DNA of 64,000 bases from Diplodia intermedia. Its lineage: Eukaryota; Ascomycota; Dothideomycetes; Botryosphaeriales; Botryosphaeriaceae. The stretch covers positions 186,001 to 250,000 of the forward strand of contig JAKEKT010000033.1 in NCBI GenBank assembly GCA_021495925.1. The letters run 5' to 3'. A model generated the notes under the pieces. The model had not been told where the DNA came from and did no database searches. It saw only the letters and a program-made list of their open reading frames with translations. Below, piece after piece: positions 43,201-55,191 of this stretch; position 1 is the first letter of the stretch, and every line of letters starts with the position of its first letter. The position numbers and the translations under genes are program-made.

Positions 43201-44716
43201 ATGTCCAACATGTCCGAGAAGAACGAGTACGACGCGGAGCTGGCGCTCAGTCCCTCGATCCGGAAGGAAGAGACCGGCGCAACCCAGCCCATCCAGGAGG
43301 ATGCTGTTATCGGCGACATCACGGAAAAGGGCCCGAACTACCGCAACGTGCGTATTGTCTGTGTCTGTTGTGACTGCGTGCTGACAATTGCACAGGTTGG
43401 CTGGCTGGGCACCGTTGCTCTCATGATGAAGACGCAGGTCGGGCTGGGCGTCTTGTCCATTCCCTCCGTTTTCGACACGCTCGGCCTTGTTCCCGGAGTC
43501 ATCTGCTTGATCGCCATTGCGACCATCACGAGTTGGTCGGGATACATGGTCGGCATCTTCAAGCTGCGCCACGGCTCGGTTTACAGCATCGACGATGTCG
43601 GTCACTTGCTGTTCGGCCGCATTGGTCGTGAGATTTTTGCCATTGCATTCGCCCTTTGTGAGTGCTCCGCGGACATATGAAAAAAAGAATGCAGTCTAAC
43701 CGTGAACAGACTGGATCTGCTGCGCCGGCTCCGGCATGCTTAGCATCTCGATCGGCCTGAACGCCCTCTCGACCCACGGCGCCTGCACTGCCGTCTTCGT
43801 TGCCGTCGGTGCCATCATTGGCTGGGCGTGCGGCAGTATCCAAACGCTCGGCCGCATCACATGGCTGGCCTGGGTCGGGCTGGCCGGCATCATCACCTCG
43901 ATCCTCGCCCTCACCGTCGCCGTCGGCGTGCAGGACCGGCCCGACGCCGCGCCCCAGGAGAGCCACTGGCAGTCCGACTACAAGATCTTCGGCGACCCGA
44001 CCTTCGCCGAGGCGGCCGCGGCGCTGGCCTCGCTCGTCTTCGCCTACGCCGGCACGCCCGCCTTCTTCTCCATCGCGTCCGAGATGCGCGACCCGCGCCA
44101 CTACACGCGCTCGCTCGTCATCTGCCAGTCGTGCGTCACCGCCATCTACGTCGCCATCGGCACCGTCGTCTACTACTACTGCGGCTCGTACGTGGCGTCG
44201 CCCGCGCTCGGCTCGGCGGGCGTCGTCATGAAGAAGGCGTGCTACGGCCTCGCGCTGCCGGGCCTCGTCGTCACGACCACGCTCATGACGCACTACCCGG
44301 CCAAGTACGCGTTCGTGCGCGTCCTGCGCGGCTCGCGCCACCTGGCGTCCGGCTCGACGGTGCACTGGGTCGCCTGGCTCGGCTGCACGGGCGCCGTCGC
44401 GCTGGTCGCCTACGTCGTCGCCAGCGCCGTGCCCGTCTTCTACGGCCTGGTCGCGCTCGTCGGCGCCCTGCTCGGCACCATGATGAGCATCCAGCCCATG
44501 GGCTGCATGTGGCTGTACGACAACTGGGGCGCGGGCAGGGTCGCCAGGTCGCCGCGCTGGATCGCCATGGTTTGCTGGTGCGTCTTCGTCATCGCGGCCG
44601 GCACCTTCTTGATGGTTGCGGGCACGTATGGCGCCATCATGGGCATCATGGCCGACTACGAGGCCCAAGGCGGCTCGGCGGCTTGGTCGTGCGCCGACAA
44701 CTCGAACTCGACGTAG
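43201..44716 (+). CDS. AAAP-family amino-acid permease (Mtr-like)
   Basis: Three exons (43201-43347, 43396-43657, 43710-44716) give 471 residues with about 11 membrane helices. It is a proton-coupled amino-acid porter of the plasma membrane. The first helix has the family pattern WLGTVALMMKTQVGLGVLSI with PSVFDTLGLVPG. Later blocks are SGYMVGIFKLRHGSVYSIDD, FAIAFALYWICCAGSGMLS, AALASLVFAYAGTPAFFSIA followed by EMRDPRHYTRSL, and VVYYYCGSYVASPALGS. This matches the Neurospora Mtr neutral/aliphatic amino-acid permease group. Placed among proline genes, it is probably the cluster's proline or hydroxyproline importer, though AAAP rather than the AAT/APC type (PrnB) is used. The start at 43201 gives MSNMSEKNEYD. 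Confidence 0.9.
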
Positions 44717-45616
44717 ACATTGGGGAGAGGGGAAAGCGTTTAGATACCATTGCGAGAATTCAGATCTCCTTTCAGTTCACTCATTGAGCGGCCTGCATGT
44801 GCTGTGAAGAGTATCGTTTCCGTGAAGTTCTTTCAACCATCGTGTGCTGCGACGAAAAGATTGAAGTCAAAAAAAAGTACCGGGAACAGTAAGGCTGTTC
44901 GGCAGATGTGCTAGCAGATGCAGTAGTCCAACCGCTTACAGCGGAAATGCTAGTCCGCCCCGGTTGTGAGGAAAGGGAGGCTTGTTCTGACGACAACAAA
45001 CGGCCCACGTGGCGGCGGCTCCTTCCCCAGACACACCAGCCCTTCCCCGGATCGCACTGCTCACCCGCCAGCTGCGCCCCAATGCCGGCTCGGCAATGTT
45101 ACGTACTGGAGATGACGTCGAGCTGGAGATATGCTGGTACGGTGGCTGGCTATGTCAGTTCAGTCTCCACAGCGTCGGCGCGACCCACCGAATTCCCCGC
45201 GTTCTCCGCATGGTGCGACGGGAGGGCTTCCGACTGCAAATTGCCTGATACGGGCAGCCGATCTTCCGCGCGCCGCACGCTGATAGGCCGCTACGGAGCA
45301 GCAGCCGACTTATCGGCCGCAGCACGCAACCAATCAATTCGTCTCTTCCTCTACCCGGCCAGCGGGCGTCACGGCTCTCCATCCGTCGACATGGCACAAC
45401 GTTTGACTTCAACGCAGTAATGCGATGCGGCTTCGGTCGACATTCCCGCCCAGCAACAAATAAGTAGACAATGAATGGAGCCTGCTGAGTGAGTTAACCG
45501 CGGAAGAACCCAATCTCTTGCACTGCGAGTCCCTCTGTCCTCTTCTTCCCCAAACCGCCGCAGTTGCATTTCCACCTCTTCCCGACCACCCAACCAAACC
45601 CTCCTCGACCTACACC
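44717..45616. other. Intergenic region
   Basis: About 900 bases between the permease and the DHDPS-family gene. Nothing beyond short random frames is seen. Confidence 0.4.
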
Positions 45617-46595
45617 ATGGACCCCGTCTCCCCACAGCCCCACGTGCCCGCCGTGGGCGTCTGGGTGCCCGCCGTAACCTTCTTCGACCACGCAACCGAC
45701 ACGGTCGACCTGGCCGCGCAATCGCGCTACTTCCGCTACCTGGCGTCGACGGGGCTGACGGGCATCGTCGCGCTGGGGACCAACTTGGAGGCGTTCCTAC
45801 TGACGCGCGAGGAGCGGGCGGCCGTGATCCGCGCGGCGCGGCGGGCGGTCGGGCCCGACTACCCGCTGATGGCGGGCGTGGGCGCGCACAGCACCAAGCA
45901 GACGCTGGAGCTGGCGCGCGACGCCAAAGATGCGGGCGCCAACTACCTGCTCGCGCTGCCGCCGGCCTACCTCGGCGCCAAGGCGACCGGCATGGACGTC
46001 GTGCGCGCCTTCTTCGCCGAGCTGGCCGCGAAGGCGCCCCTGCCCGTCGTCGTGTACAACTTCCCGGGCGTGTGCAACGGGGTGGACATCGACTCGGACA
46101 CCATCACGTCCATCGTGCGGCAATCGGCGCTGCAGGCCAACAACAACAATGGCAAGTCCAACGTCATCGGCGTCAAGCTGACGTGCGGCAGCGTGGCCAA
46201 GATCACGCGGCTGGCCGCGACCTTCGCGCCCGACGAGTTCGCGGCGTTCGGCGGGCAGGTCGACTTCTTGACGGGCGCCCTCGCGGCGGGCGGCGCGGGC
46301 GACGTCGGCGCCTTCGCCAACGTCTTCCCGCGCACCGCGGCGCGCATCTACGGGCTGTGGCGCGCGGGCAGGACCGACGAGGCGACCCGCCTGCATCGCG
46401 CCCACCAAGTACGCCGTCGCGTGCTACTCGGCGCCGCGGGCCGGCATCGAGGGCGCGGTGGATAAGCTGAAGCCGCGCGCGCCGTATGGCGACGAGCCCG
46501 TGTCCGAGGCGGCGCGGGAGGCGGTTAGGCAGGCGATGGCCGAGGTGGATAAGATCGAGCGGGCGTTGCTGAGCGGGAACAAGTCGCTGCTGTGA
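45617..46595 (+). pseudogene. DHDPS/N-acetylneuraminate-lyase family protein with an internal deletion and frameshift
   Basis: The barrel reads cleanly from MDPVSPQPHVPAVGVWVPAV through GIVALGTNLEAFLLTREER, PLMAGVGAHSTKQTLELA, YLLALPPAYLGAK and VVVYNFPGVCNGVDI (Tyr of the catalytic triad) to NVIGVKLTCGSVAKITRL (Schiff-base Lys in GVKL). After DEATRLH the frame is lost at about 46396-46405. The end resumes one frame over as IAPTKYAVACYSAPRAGIEG and EVDKIERALLSGNKSLL to a stop at 46595. Relative to the family about a dozen residues are missing at the junction, so a deletion not divisible by three is likely. Relatives include hydroxy-oxoglutarate aldolase, keto-deoxy-sugar aldolases and the bacterial pyrroline-4-hydroxy-2-carboxylate deaminase. 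Confidence 0.78.
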
Positions 46596-47047
46596 CGACT
46601 CGGGCAGCTGTGGGAGAGGGGCGGGAGTGTCGTGTTGAGGCGGAGTGGTGGTGGGGGTTTCGGTGAATCATTGTGGTGGAGAGCGAGCGGTTGATGTTGA
46701 GAGATGGATAGATAGGGACATATCGGAAAGGGTAATTCGACGTGTTTATCTTATCTGCGACGGGCGTCATCAGCAGAATTGTTATCGTGATCGGTGTCCG
46801 TGTGATAAAAGGAAAAATGCAGTCGAACCTGGCAACGCGCGGATCCCGTTGCCTTTAACAGAAGAGGGCAGTCTAGAGGGTCTGTCTCGGGAGGCGTGGT
46901 GATAGGCCGGACGCGGCTAGTTTGAGTAAGTACCCCGCATTTCGGCTGCAGATCCACACGACGCGATAAGAACACTGAGACTGTCACCAGCTGCAAGTCC
47001 TGCCCTATGCTCCCTGGCCCGGTTTCCCTTCCATACCCATCCTCACC
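46596..47047. other. Intergenic region
   Basis: Between the DHDPS-family gene and the second Zn2Cys6 regulator. It contains the 3' end of the former and a promoter region for the latter. No repeat or operator is recognised. Confidence 0.4.
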
Positions 47048-49782
47048 ATGCCTCCCCAAGCCAAGCAATCGAGAATGCCGCATGCACAGGCGGACGCTGG
47101 AAACGGCAGAGGACGGGTGACCAAGCGCCGATCCTGCAACGCGTATGTCTCTCTTCGGTTGCCGGCTGCGCTCCCGTCGCCGTCTTGCATCATCGAGCTA
47201 ATCTTAACGACAGTTGCGTGAGATGCCGCCGCCAGAAAATCAAATGCTCCGGCTCTCAGCCCTGCGACGCCTGCAGCAAACGCAAGCTCTCCTGCGACTT
47301 TGACGAACGCGACCAGAAGATCCTCGTCACCAGAGGGTACTTGCCTTTCCAAATACTGGTGGCCGTCCGCTGATTATTCCTGCTCAGATATCTCATCGAC
47401 CTGGAGCGGAAAATCGAGTCCTGGAAGCGCCGCAACGGTGGTGCTGAATGCGGCACCCCCGGCTCCTCCCGTGCCAGTCAAGATGCTGACGGAGCATCCG
47501 ACGGCGGTTGGTTTCAACCTCAATTCCTATGCATTTACCTGCAATGGCTCACATTCCAACAGGAGATACCGATGATGGCTCGGACGGAGCAAATGAATCC
47601 GTGGCCGCTCCGGTCAACGACCAAAGCACTCGTTCCGGCTCACGATCCGACCTCGTCGCTTCCACTCTAACAAATCCCCTGTCCACCGGGCCATCTACAT
47701 TTATGGCCGCCAGTGATGGAAGGACCTGTAAGTTTTGCCTTGTTCGAAAATATCTCACTGCTCCCGCCTTACTGTACTACGTATGAATAAAACACTGACC
47801 ATCATGCAGTCTACCTCGGAACCTCGTCGAATTGGTCATTCACTCGCCGGCTGCTGAGCATGACCCACGAGTTCGTCTATCAAACCACCGTCCCCAACAC
47901 CACCCTTCTCTTCGACGGAGCAGCCTACGACCTGGGCTGGAGCGACCGCAGGACGGCCGCCGACCTGGAAACCCCCTCCCTACCGACCCTCGACTATGCC
48001 ATCTACCTGATCAACGCCGTCAAGTTTCACTGCGGCCAGACCTTCCACCTGTTCGACGAGGCCTCCTTCATGGACAGCCTGTACGACTTCTACTCCGACC
48101 CGACCCACAAGATCGCAGAAGCCGATCTGTGGTACATCCACTTTCTAATCATCCTCGCTTTCGGGAAAGCCTTCACCACGCAGCGGAGCCAAGGAAAACG
48201 ACCTCCCGGCACCGACTTCTTTGTCAAGGCCGTGCAGATGCTACCCAACACAATAGTACTCGAGAAGCGGCCGCTAATGTCCACCGAACTCCTCTGCTGC
48301 ATCTCGCTCTACCTGCAATGTCTGGACTACCGCGACGCAGCACACAACTACGTAAGCACCAAGCACCGGACAACTATCCGGAAACGAGCTAACACACACG
48401 GCACAACGCAGATTGGGCAAGCCATGCGCATCGCCCTCTGCCACGGCATGCACACCGACATGCCCGTGCGGCACCTGGGCGAGGTGCACGTCGAGCGCTG
48501 CCGGCGGGCGTGGTGGACAACGTACGTCTTGGACCGGGAGATGACGTCGTTGATGGGGCTGCCGCAGTCCATCCACGACGACGACGTGCACCCGGCCCTG
48601 CCGACGTTTTCCGGCTCCATCCAGCGGACGACCGCGTTGAGCATGCAGATCAAACTCTCTCGGGCGATTGCCCGCATCAACAGAGGTGAGTGGAGCAAGT
48701 CGTTGTTGCTACTGTCGCTAAGTGATACGTTACGCTCCAGGCGTCTACGGTGCGGATGGCCGACTCAACAGCAAATTCCTACTCAGCACGAAGGAAGTGC
48801 TGGCGAGTATCGCACACCTCGCCGACGAGCTGCGCGAATCATTCCCGTTGCAGATAGCCAACGCCATCAGCGGCATCTCCCGAACATATGCCTACCTGCA
48901 TCTGCTATACCACCAAGTACGTTCCTCACGCATCGAACCTCTACCCCCCGTTCCTGAACTGACCCTCTCCTCCCCCAGTGCATCGTCCTCGCCACCCGCC
49001 CCCTCCTATTCTGCTTCCTCAAAATCCGCTTCGAAAACGCCACCGCCGACCGCACCATCACCCTGCACTCGTCCCAAACCGCCCTCAACCTCGCGCGCAT
49101 GTGCATGGACTCGTCGCAGCAGATGATCAGCATCCTCAACTGCGTGCGAGCCCAACACCTACTCGGTCCGTCCCATCCCCGTCCCCCAATCCGCAAACCT
49201 AACAACAGCAAAACAGAAACATTCCTCCCCTTCGACCTCGAAGCCGTCTCCGTCTCGACCGTCAACATCATCCTCGCGCCGTCGGTGGACCCGCACCTCC
49301 TCCCCTCCCCCGCGCACCACCACCGCGCGACCTGGCTCGCCCGCGCCTTCGCCATCCTCGACGACATGGCCGCCGCCGGCAACGTCGTCGCCGCGTACCG
49401 CCGCGCCGAGCTGCGCGAGCTGGACGGCATGTTGTGTCAGCTGTCGGCGCTGCATTCGCGGCGGGCGTCGGTGGCGGCGGTACAACAACAACAACGGGGG
49501 GACGACGGCAGCGGCGGGGGGTGTGGGCAAGGCGGGCAGGGGATGTCGTCGGTGCCGCCGATGCAGGAACCCACGCCGACGGGCGGGAGTGGTGGGGGTA
49601 TGGGCGGCGGCCAGGCAGGGAATAATATCCTGCCGTCGCCGATTTCGGGGATCTTGGACGAGATCTGCTTCGATGGCGGCGGCGGCCTCGCCGGGGCGCA
49701 GATTATGGATGCGGTGAATGCGATTGATAGCGGGGATAACGAGTGGATATCGCATGAGATTCTTGAGCATAGCATTTGGTAG
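47048..49782 (+). CDS. Zn2Cys6 transcription factor, candidate regulator of the proline cluster
   Basis: Nine exons (47048-47142, 47214-47336, 47388-47437, 47563-47727, 47810-48351, 48412-48685, 48741-48916, 48979-49165, 49217-49782) keep frame and give about 725 residues. The zinc cluster crosses intron 1: CVRCRRQKIKCSGSQPCDAC followed by SKRKLSC. A short leucine-type coil follows (YLIDLERKIESWKRR), then the fungal_trans domain with YLINAVKFHCGQTFHLFDE, IGQAMRIALCHGMH and RRAWWTTYVLDREMTSLMGL. The C-terminus is Gln/Gly-rich with an acidic end. The third intron (47438-47562, GTGGTG donor) is the least certain; other donors nearby would change only the linker. Its position between the permease and the catabolic enzymes suggests a PrnA-like role, by context only. 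Confidence 0.85.
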
Positions 49783-50596
49783 GCCTCCTTTTGTTTTTTT
49801 TTTTTTTATCTTCCCATTTCTGGGAAGGCGGGACGCGGAACGCGGGACAAAAGCATGGCGGTGTTTTGGTTTCTTCTTTTGCTTTGGCTTTGCTGCTTTG
49901 GCTTCGAGTGATGGCTTTCGCGAGGCGGGCGGGTAGCTGGCTTTGGTCGTCGTCGTCGTTCTTTCTTTTTTTTTTTTCCATTTCGCTTGATGTTCCTTGA
50001 TGCCAGCCTCTTGTCTACCTTTTGAGCGGTACTGTTCTTCAAGATATCCTTTTTATCCCTGTTTCACCAGGTAGTTATTCAGAGCACCATGTGCAGTCAA
50101 TTTAAGGGGCAGCAGTTTCCAGTTCCAATTGATCACACCCGTTGAACCCTTTGGTTTCTTGTTGGATGGGGAGAAATGGCAGTTCTGAAGAACGATCCCC
50201 ACACACGAGCGTTGATAAGTGTGTCGGCTAACATGTACAAATACCGGTTCTTCCTTTCCGGGAGCTCTCTGCATTTTCTTCAATACGGAGCATGTAACTC
50301 ACCACCTCTTATCTACTCACGCTACTGCCACGTCATTTTTCTCTTCTCTTTGAGCAAGAAGCGAGGCGTCTGTAGGCTTTTAAAAAGTACTGAACTTGGA
50401 AGAATGGCAGTTTCCAGTCATGGCTTGAAGTGTACATGTAACAGTGGTGTCAGGAGCATTCCCACTACTGTAGAAAGTACCATAGCATCACAATTTCCAT
50501 GTCCACGTTGTCATACGTAAAGGATGGATTGCTCTCTACGACTTCGTAACAAATCATAACACAAAAAAATCCAGAAACACCGAAGATGCCCCCGCC
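49783..50596. other. Convergent intergenic region
   Basis: This lies between the 3' ends of the regulator and the flavoprotein gene. T-rich tracts (49794-49808 and 49970-49978) probably mark 3' untranslated sequence. No gene is seen. Confidence 0.4.
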
Positions 50597-52073
50597 TCAC
50601 AGCTTCACCTTGCCAGCCGCCGGCCTGATGTCCTCAAACTCGGCCGTATCACCTATCCTCCAGCTCACGTCACCGCCCCAATTACCCGCCTTCGCCCCAT
50701 CCTTCCCACCCTTCCACCGCCATCTCTTCTCCTCCTGCTTGCCGTCCGCAAACAACGTCTTGACCCACTCGCCAAAGATCGGAAACATCTTAAACCCATG
50801 CCCAGAGTCCCCACTCAACAACACGACGGACCCCTCCGTCCCGGGCACGAAATCAATAACAAAATCCGAATCGCTCTTATCCGCAAACCAACACAAACCC
50901 TTCCGCACCAACGGCCTCTCCGCCAGCGCCGGCAGCGTCTGCCTCAGCAGCTCCCTCACCTTCCCCTCGTCCGCCTCGGGCATGAACCCGCCAACGCCCC
51001 GATCCTCCCCCGTCGGCGTCGGCGGGAGGCTCACGCCCGTCTCGGCGTCCGTGTTGACGACCCCGCCGCCCATCGGACACAGCTTGAGCAGCCGCGTCGC
51101 GGCGTCCGGCTCGAACAGGAAGCCCAGGTCGCGCGCGTACGTCACCGGCAGCCCGCGCAGCGCCGCCGCCTCGCCCGCGCCGAGCGCCACGTGCGCCACG
51201 CTCCACGCCCTGGCCGCGACGCCGAGGTCCCTGCCGGCGGCGGGCACGAGGCGCGCGGCCCCCGCGCCGCACGCCACGACGACGCGGGTGCCCGGGTGGA
51301 TCGTGCCGTCGGCCGTGCGTACGCCCACGGCCTTCCGCGAGGACGAGGACGACGACGAGGACGTGCCGGGAGGGGCGTTGTTGATGTCGTACACGATCTC
51401 CACGACCCGCGCCCCCAGGAAGAACCGTACGCCGCTGCTTGGGGTGGCGATCAGGGCCTCGTACACGCCGCGCAGCGCGGCGCCCGAGTTCGCGTAGCCG
51501 TCGAAGCGGTTGAGGTAGCCGCGCCAGCCGGGCAGGGGGCCGGCCTCGTACTGCCAGACGCGGCGGCGGATGTCGGCGGCGCCGTCGATGGGTTCGACGT
51601 GGGGGGCGACGCGGGTGTTCGCCTCGGCGGCGGCGCGGAAGCGGGCGAGCGTGGCGCGGGCCTTGGTGGGTGCGGCGCCCGAGATGCAGTGCAGGAAGCC
51701 GGTGGCGTGGAAGTGCGGGGCGAAGAGGGGGTGCTTCCAGGCGTCGATTGCTTTCTGGTTGTGGGACGACGGTGGTGTGTCAGTGGTGGTCGAAGGGGTT
51801 GTCTCGTGGGATCGGGCGGGGAGGATGAGGGGGAAAGAAAGAGGGGGAAAAAACACGTACGATGCTCAATTCCGTGTAGAAGGGATCTTCGTACTCGGCC
51901 CGCACGATCTTGTTGATGTCGTTGGCGGCCGACTGCCGCGGCGGCACCTGCGTGTCTTGCTCGTACACGGAGATGTTGGTGTAGCCGGCCCGGGACAGGT
52001 GCAGCACCGTCGACAGCCCGAAGGCGCCGGCGCCAATGACGATGATGGGCTCGTCCTTGCGTACCGCGGGCAT
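50597..52073 (-). CDS. FAD-dependent amine oxidase of the sarcosine/pipecolate oxidase family
   Basis: Two exons (complement 51861-52073, 50597-51754) give 456 residues. The N-terminal dinucleotide motif is IIVIGAGAFGLSTVLHLSRAG. NDINKIVRAEYEDPFYTELS and HFHATGFLHCISG are typical of the fungal sarcosine/fructosyl-amine/pipecolate oxidase branch. RKGLCWFADKSDSDFVIDF aligns with the loop whose Cys binds FAD covalently in monomeric sarcosine oxidase, and the Cys is kept. LLSGDSGHGFKMFPIFGEWV is the second FAD motif. There is no clear C-terminal peroxisomal tripeptide (it ends GKVKL). Substrates are secondary amino acids, so in this block a D-proline or D-hydroxyproline substrate is plausible but unproven. 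Confidence 0.88.
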
Positions 52074-52968
52074 GGTGTTGGTGTTGGTGCTGTCCACTGT
52101 GGTGACGTAGTGGGGGGAGGTAATTAACCACGGCCTCTTATCGCTGGCTGCTGCAGGGCGAACATTGACATATATGTGAAAATCCGCACCCGGTGGCGGG
52201 CTCGGCGTCTCCAGCGGCGCTACTGTCGTGATGGCGCGCAATAGGGTCTGTTGCTTGCCCCGCGAGTCGGGATGGGAAGCTCGATCCCGGGTGGAGCTGC
52301 GGGGAGAGGTGATAGATAGGTCGGGAGGCCTCCCGGTCAGATCCAGAGCCCCGCTTTGCGCCCTCCGACTTCGCCCACCAACCCCGCAGCCCTCACGCCA
52401 CCGTCGAGATGGTAGCTGGTCATCGGCACTCGCCCCGGGATGGGGGATTCAGAAGGCAAGAGATAGCAACGCCTGACCGTGGGGACCCGCAGTGAGCCGT
52501 CAGTGTCGAATGAGGCTTGCCGTTGGCGGCGTCTAGCCAATCACAATCCCCGCACGCCGCAGCAACCCGGCGAGAGTTTGCACGACTTGCCTTCTGACAA
52601 GTCTGTGTCTGCGCTGTGTGCGTATCCAACCCATCACTCGCAGATAGAAGAGATCGTGAGATAAGTCTCCCTGGTGCCACGTTTCGCCCAAGAGAGATGT
52701 CATAGTTTTTGATAGACTTAAACTCAACACATGATAAATGCATTCGTTCGTGAATATGTTTTGAAATTGACAAAAAGACTCAATTACTAGAGCGATGGAG
52801 GGAAAACGCCAAAGTCATGAAGCTAATGGTCTAAAAGGTAGAAGCAAGCTGCCCAAATTCCAATCCATGCCATGCACTTCGATCATCACACACTGAATCA
52901 TAACCATCCCATCTTTTTGCGCGCGCTGCCCATGGTATCCATTTTCACTCCAAGAACAACAACACAAT
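52074..52968. other. Intergenic region between the flavin oxidase and P5C dehydrogenase
   Basis: Contains the promoter of the flavoprotein gene and the second copy of the 38-base repeat (52537-52574). No coding frame is supported. Confidence 0.5.
52537..52574. repeat. 38-base dispersed repeat, copy 2
   Basis: CCAATCACAATCCCCGCACG through CCCGGCGAG, 35 of 38 identical to 5151-5188 in the same orientation. It is about 460 bases upstream of the flavin oxidase start. Confidence 0.7.
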
Positions 52969-54823
52969 CTAGTGGTTGCTCGGGTACTTGAACCCGGTCA
53001 CGGGGAAGAACTCCTCCTTGATCAGCCTGGGGCTGGAGAAGCGGCGCAGGATGTCCACGCTGCCGGCCTTGTCGTTGGTGCCACTGGACCGCGCGCCGCC
53101 GAACGACTGCTGGCCGATGAGGGCGGCCGTGGTCTTGCAGTTGATGTAGAAGTTGCCGGCCGAGTACCTGAGCGCGTCCTCGGCCTGGCGCACCGCCTTG
53201 CGGTCCCGCGCGAACACGGCGCCCGTCAGCGCGAGCCCGCCGCCGTTCCGGTCGACGCTCTCGAGGATGCTGTTCCACCGGTCGTCGGGGTAGACGTGCA
53301 CGGCCAGCACGGGCCCGAAGATCTCCTCGTTGAACAGCCTGTGGTCGGGCGAGTCGACGCGGTAGACGGTGGGCTGGACGTAAAAGCCGACGCTGTCATC
53401 GTAGGTGCCGCCCGCGACGAGCGCGACGGACGGGTCCTCGTTGCTGGCGTCGATGACGGCCTTGATCCTGTCAAACGAGCGGCGGTGGATCACCGGGCCC
53501 ATGAAGGCCTCGAAGTCGCCGTCGGGGCTGCCCTGGGTGATGTCCTCGATGCCCGACTTGAGGAGGGAGATGAACTCGTCGGCGCGCGACTCGGGCACGT
53601 AGGCGCGCGACGTGGCCGAGCACTTCTGCCCCTGGTACTCGAAGGCCCCGCGGATGGTGTGGTTGACGGCGGACGGCACGTCGGCCGTGCTGTGCAGCAG
53701 GTGGAAGTTCTTGCCGCTGGTCTCGCCGACGATGCGCGGGAACTCGCGGTAGCGCTTCTGCCCGATGCCCTCGCCGATGCGCGCGTAGATGGAGCGGAAC
53801 ACCTCCGACGAGCCGATGAAGTTGAGCCCGGCGAAGTCGCGGTGCGCGAGGACCGTGTCGGTGATCTCGGCCGCGTCGCCCGGCACGAACTGGATGACGT
53901 CCGGCGGCAGGCCGGCCTCGAGCAGGATCTTGTAGATGATGGTGCTGGCGTAGACGTTGTACTGCGACGGCTTCCAGAGGACCACGTTGCCCATCAGTGC
54001 CGGGGCCGAGATCAGGGCGCCGCCGAGCGCGGTGAAGTTGAAGGGCGAGACGGCGTAGACGAAACCTTCTAGGGGCCGGTAGTCCAGGCGGCTGTGGATG
54101 GCTGTTAGCCGGTGCTCTTTACATTGTCTTTGTATCAACGTACCTCCACATGCCATCACTGCCACGCTCCGGCTGCCTCGCCAGCAGCTCTCCGGCCCAG
54201 TTGCAGTTGAGGCGGAAGAAGTCGGCCAGCTCGGCCGCGGCGTCGATCTCGCCCTGCCAGACGTTCTTGCCCTGGCCCAGCATGGTCGCGGCGATGAGCT
54301 CGTAGCGGTACTTGCCCGTGACCAGCTCGGCGGCCTTCTGGAAGATGGCGACGCGGTCGACGAAGGGCGTCTCCTGCCAGTCCTTCTTCGCCTTCAGCGC
54401 CGACTCGATGGCAGACGAGACCTGCTCCTTGGTCGCCAGCGGGTAGTTGGTGAAGGTGGTGGCATGCTCGGACGGCAGGACCTGGTCTTCCGACTTGGCC
54501 GTCTTCTGCACCTTGCCGTTGATGTAGATGTCGCTCCGTGCGGGCAGCTGGGAGCGCAGTTTCGTCAAGGCCTCCTCCAGCTTCTGGCGCTCGGGCGAGC
54601 CTCTTGTGTAGGTGGGCTGCGGTTCGGATTCACGTCAATTGAGTTCTGGTTTGAGATTGGAGACTTCGGATTCACTTACGTTGGGCTCATTTCGCGGGGC
54701 AGGCAGGCTGAACGGCACAGTCGCCAGTGTCCGTTGCTGAAGACGGATACCGGTGCTAATGGCGCGAGGATTCCTCAGTGATGGCCGAGCCACGGTCGAG
54801 GCGAGCTTCCAGGTAACAGCCAT
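52969..54823 (-). CDS. prnC: Delta-1-pyrroline-5-carboxylate dehydrogenase, mitochondrial (ALDH4 type)
   Basis: Three exons (complement 54680-54823, 54144-54616, 52969-54091) give 579 residues. The enzyme oxidises P5C (as glutamate semialdehyde) to glutamate with NAD+ in the mitochondrial matrix, the second step of proline breakdown; it can also act on the 3-hydroxy analogue from hydroxyproline. The N-terminus (MAVTWKLASTVARPSLRNP) is an Arg/Ser-rich targeting peptide. Signatures: RSDIYINGKVQ, AVSPFNFTALGGALISAPAL, GNVVLWKPSQYNVY, GLNFIGSSEVFRSIY, VGETSGKNFHLLH with the catalytic Cys in FEYQGQKCSATSRAYVP, EEIFGPVLAVHVYPD and the C-terminal SFGGARSSGTNDKAGS. The gene is close to ProDH and a ProC-like gene. 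Confidence 0.95.
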
Positions 54824-55191
54824 TGTGGGATTGGGTGTTGTCCTTGAGGCAGTGTGAGAATTACAGGATTCAGGCAGAGCAACGAAATGACAGCTTGAAG
54901 GTGCAAGAGCTCTGTTTTTTATCAGACGCGCCGGAAGCTAGCTGTGCCCCTCATGGATGAGATCATCGGCACAGCGTTGACGGCGCCGGGGCCCGGGTGT
55001 GCTCCCGAAGCAGAGAGCAGATACGCGTGTGCCCCACGATTGTTCCCCGCACTCCCAGCGCCGCGTTTCTCTTCCGAAAGAGGCAGATTGTTGGTGTGGC
55101 TCGGTCGGGAGCCCATCCGGACGCGGCCAGCATAATGCTCAATCGAGAGGCTGCGCACCCCACGAGCGAGAGAACCAGTCGAACCGGCTTC

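Noticed and set aside
49794..49978. T-runs as a terminator
   Set aside because: Fungal polymerase II genes do not use rho-independent terminators; the tracts probably only mark 3' untranslated sequence.
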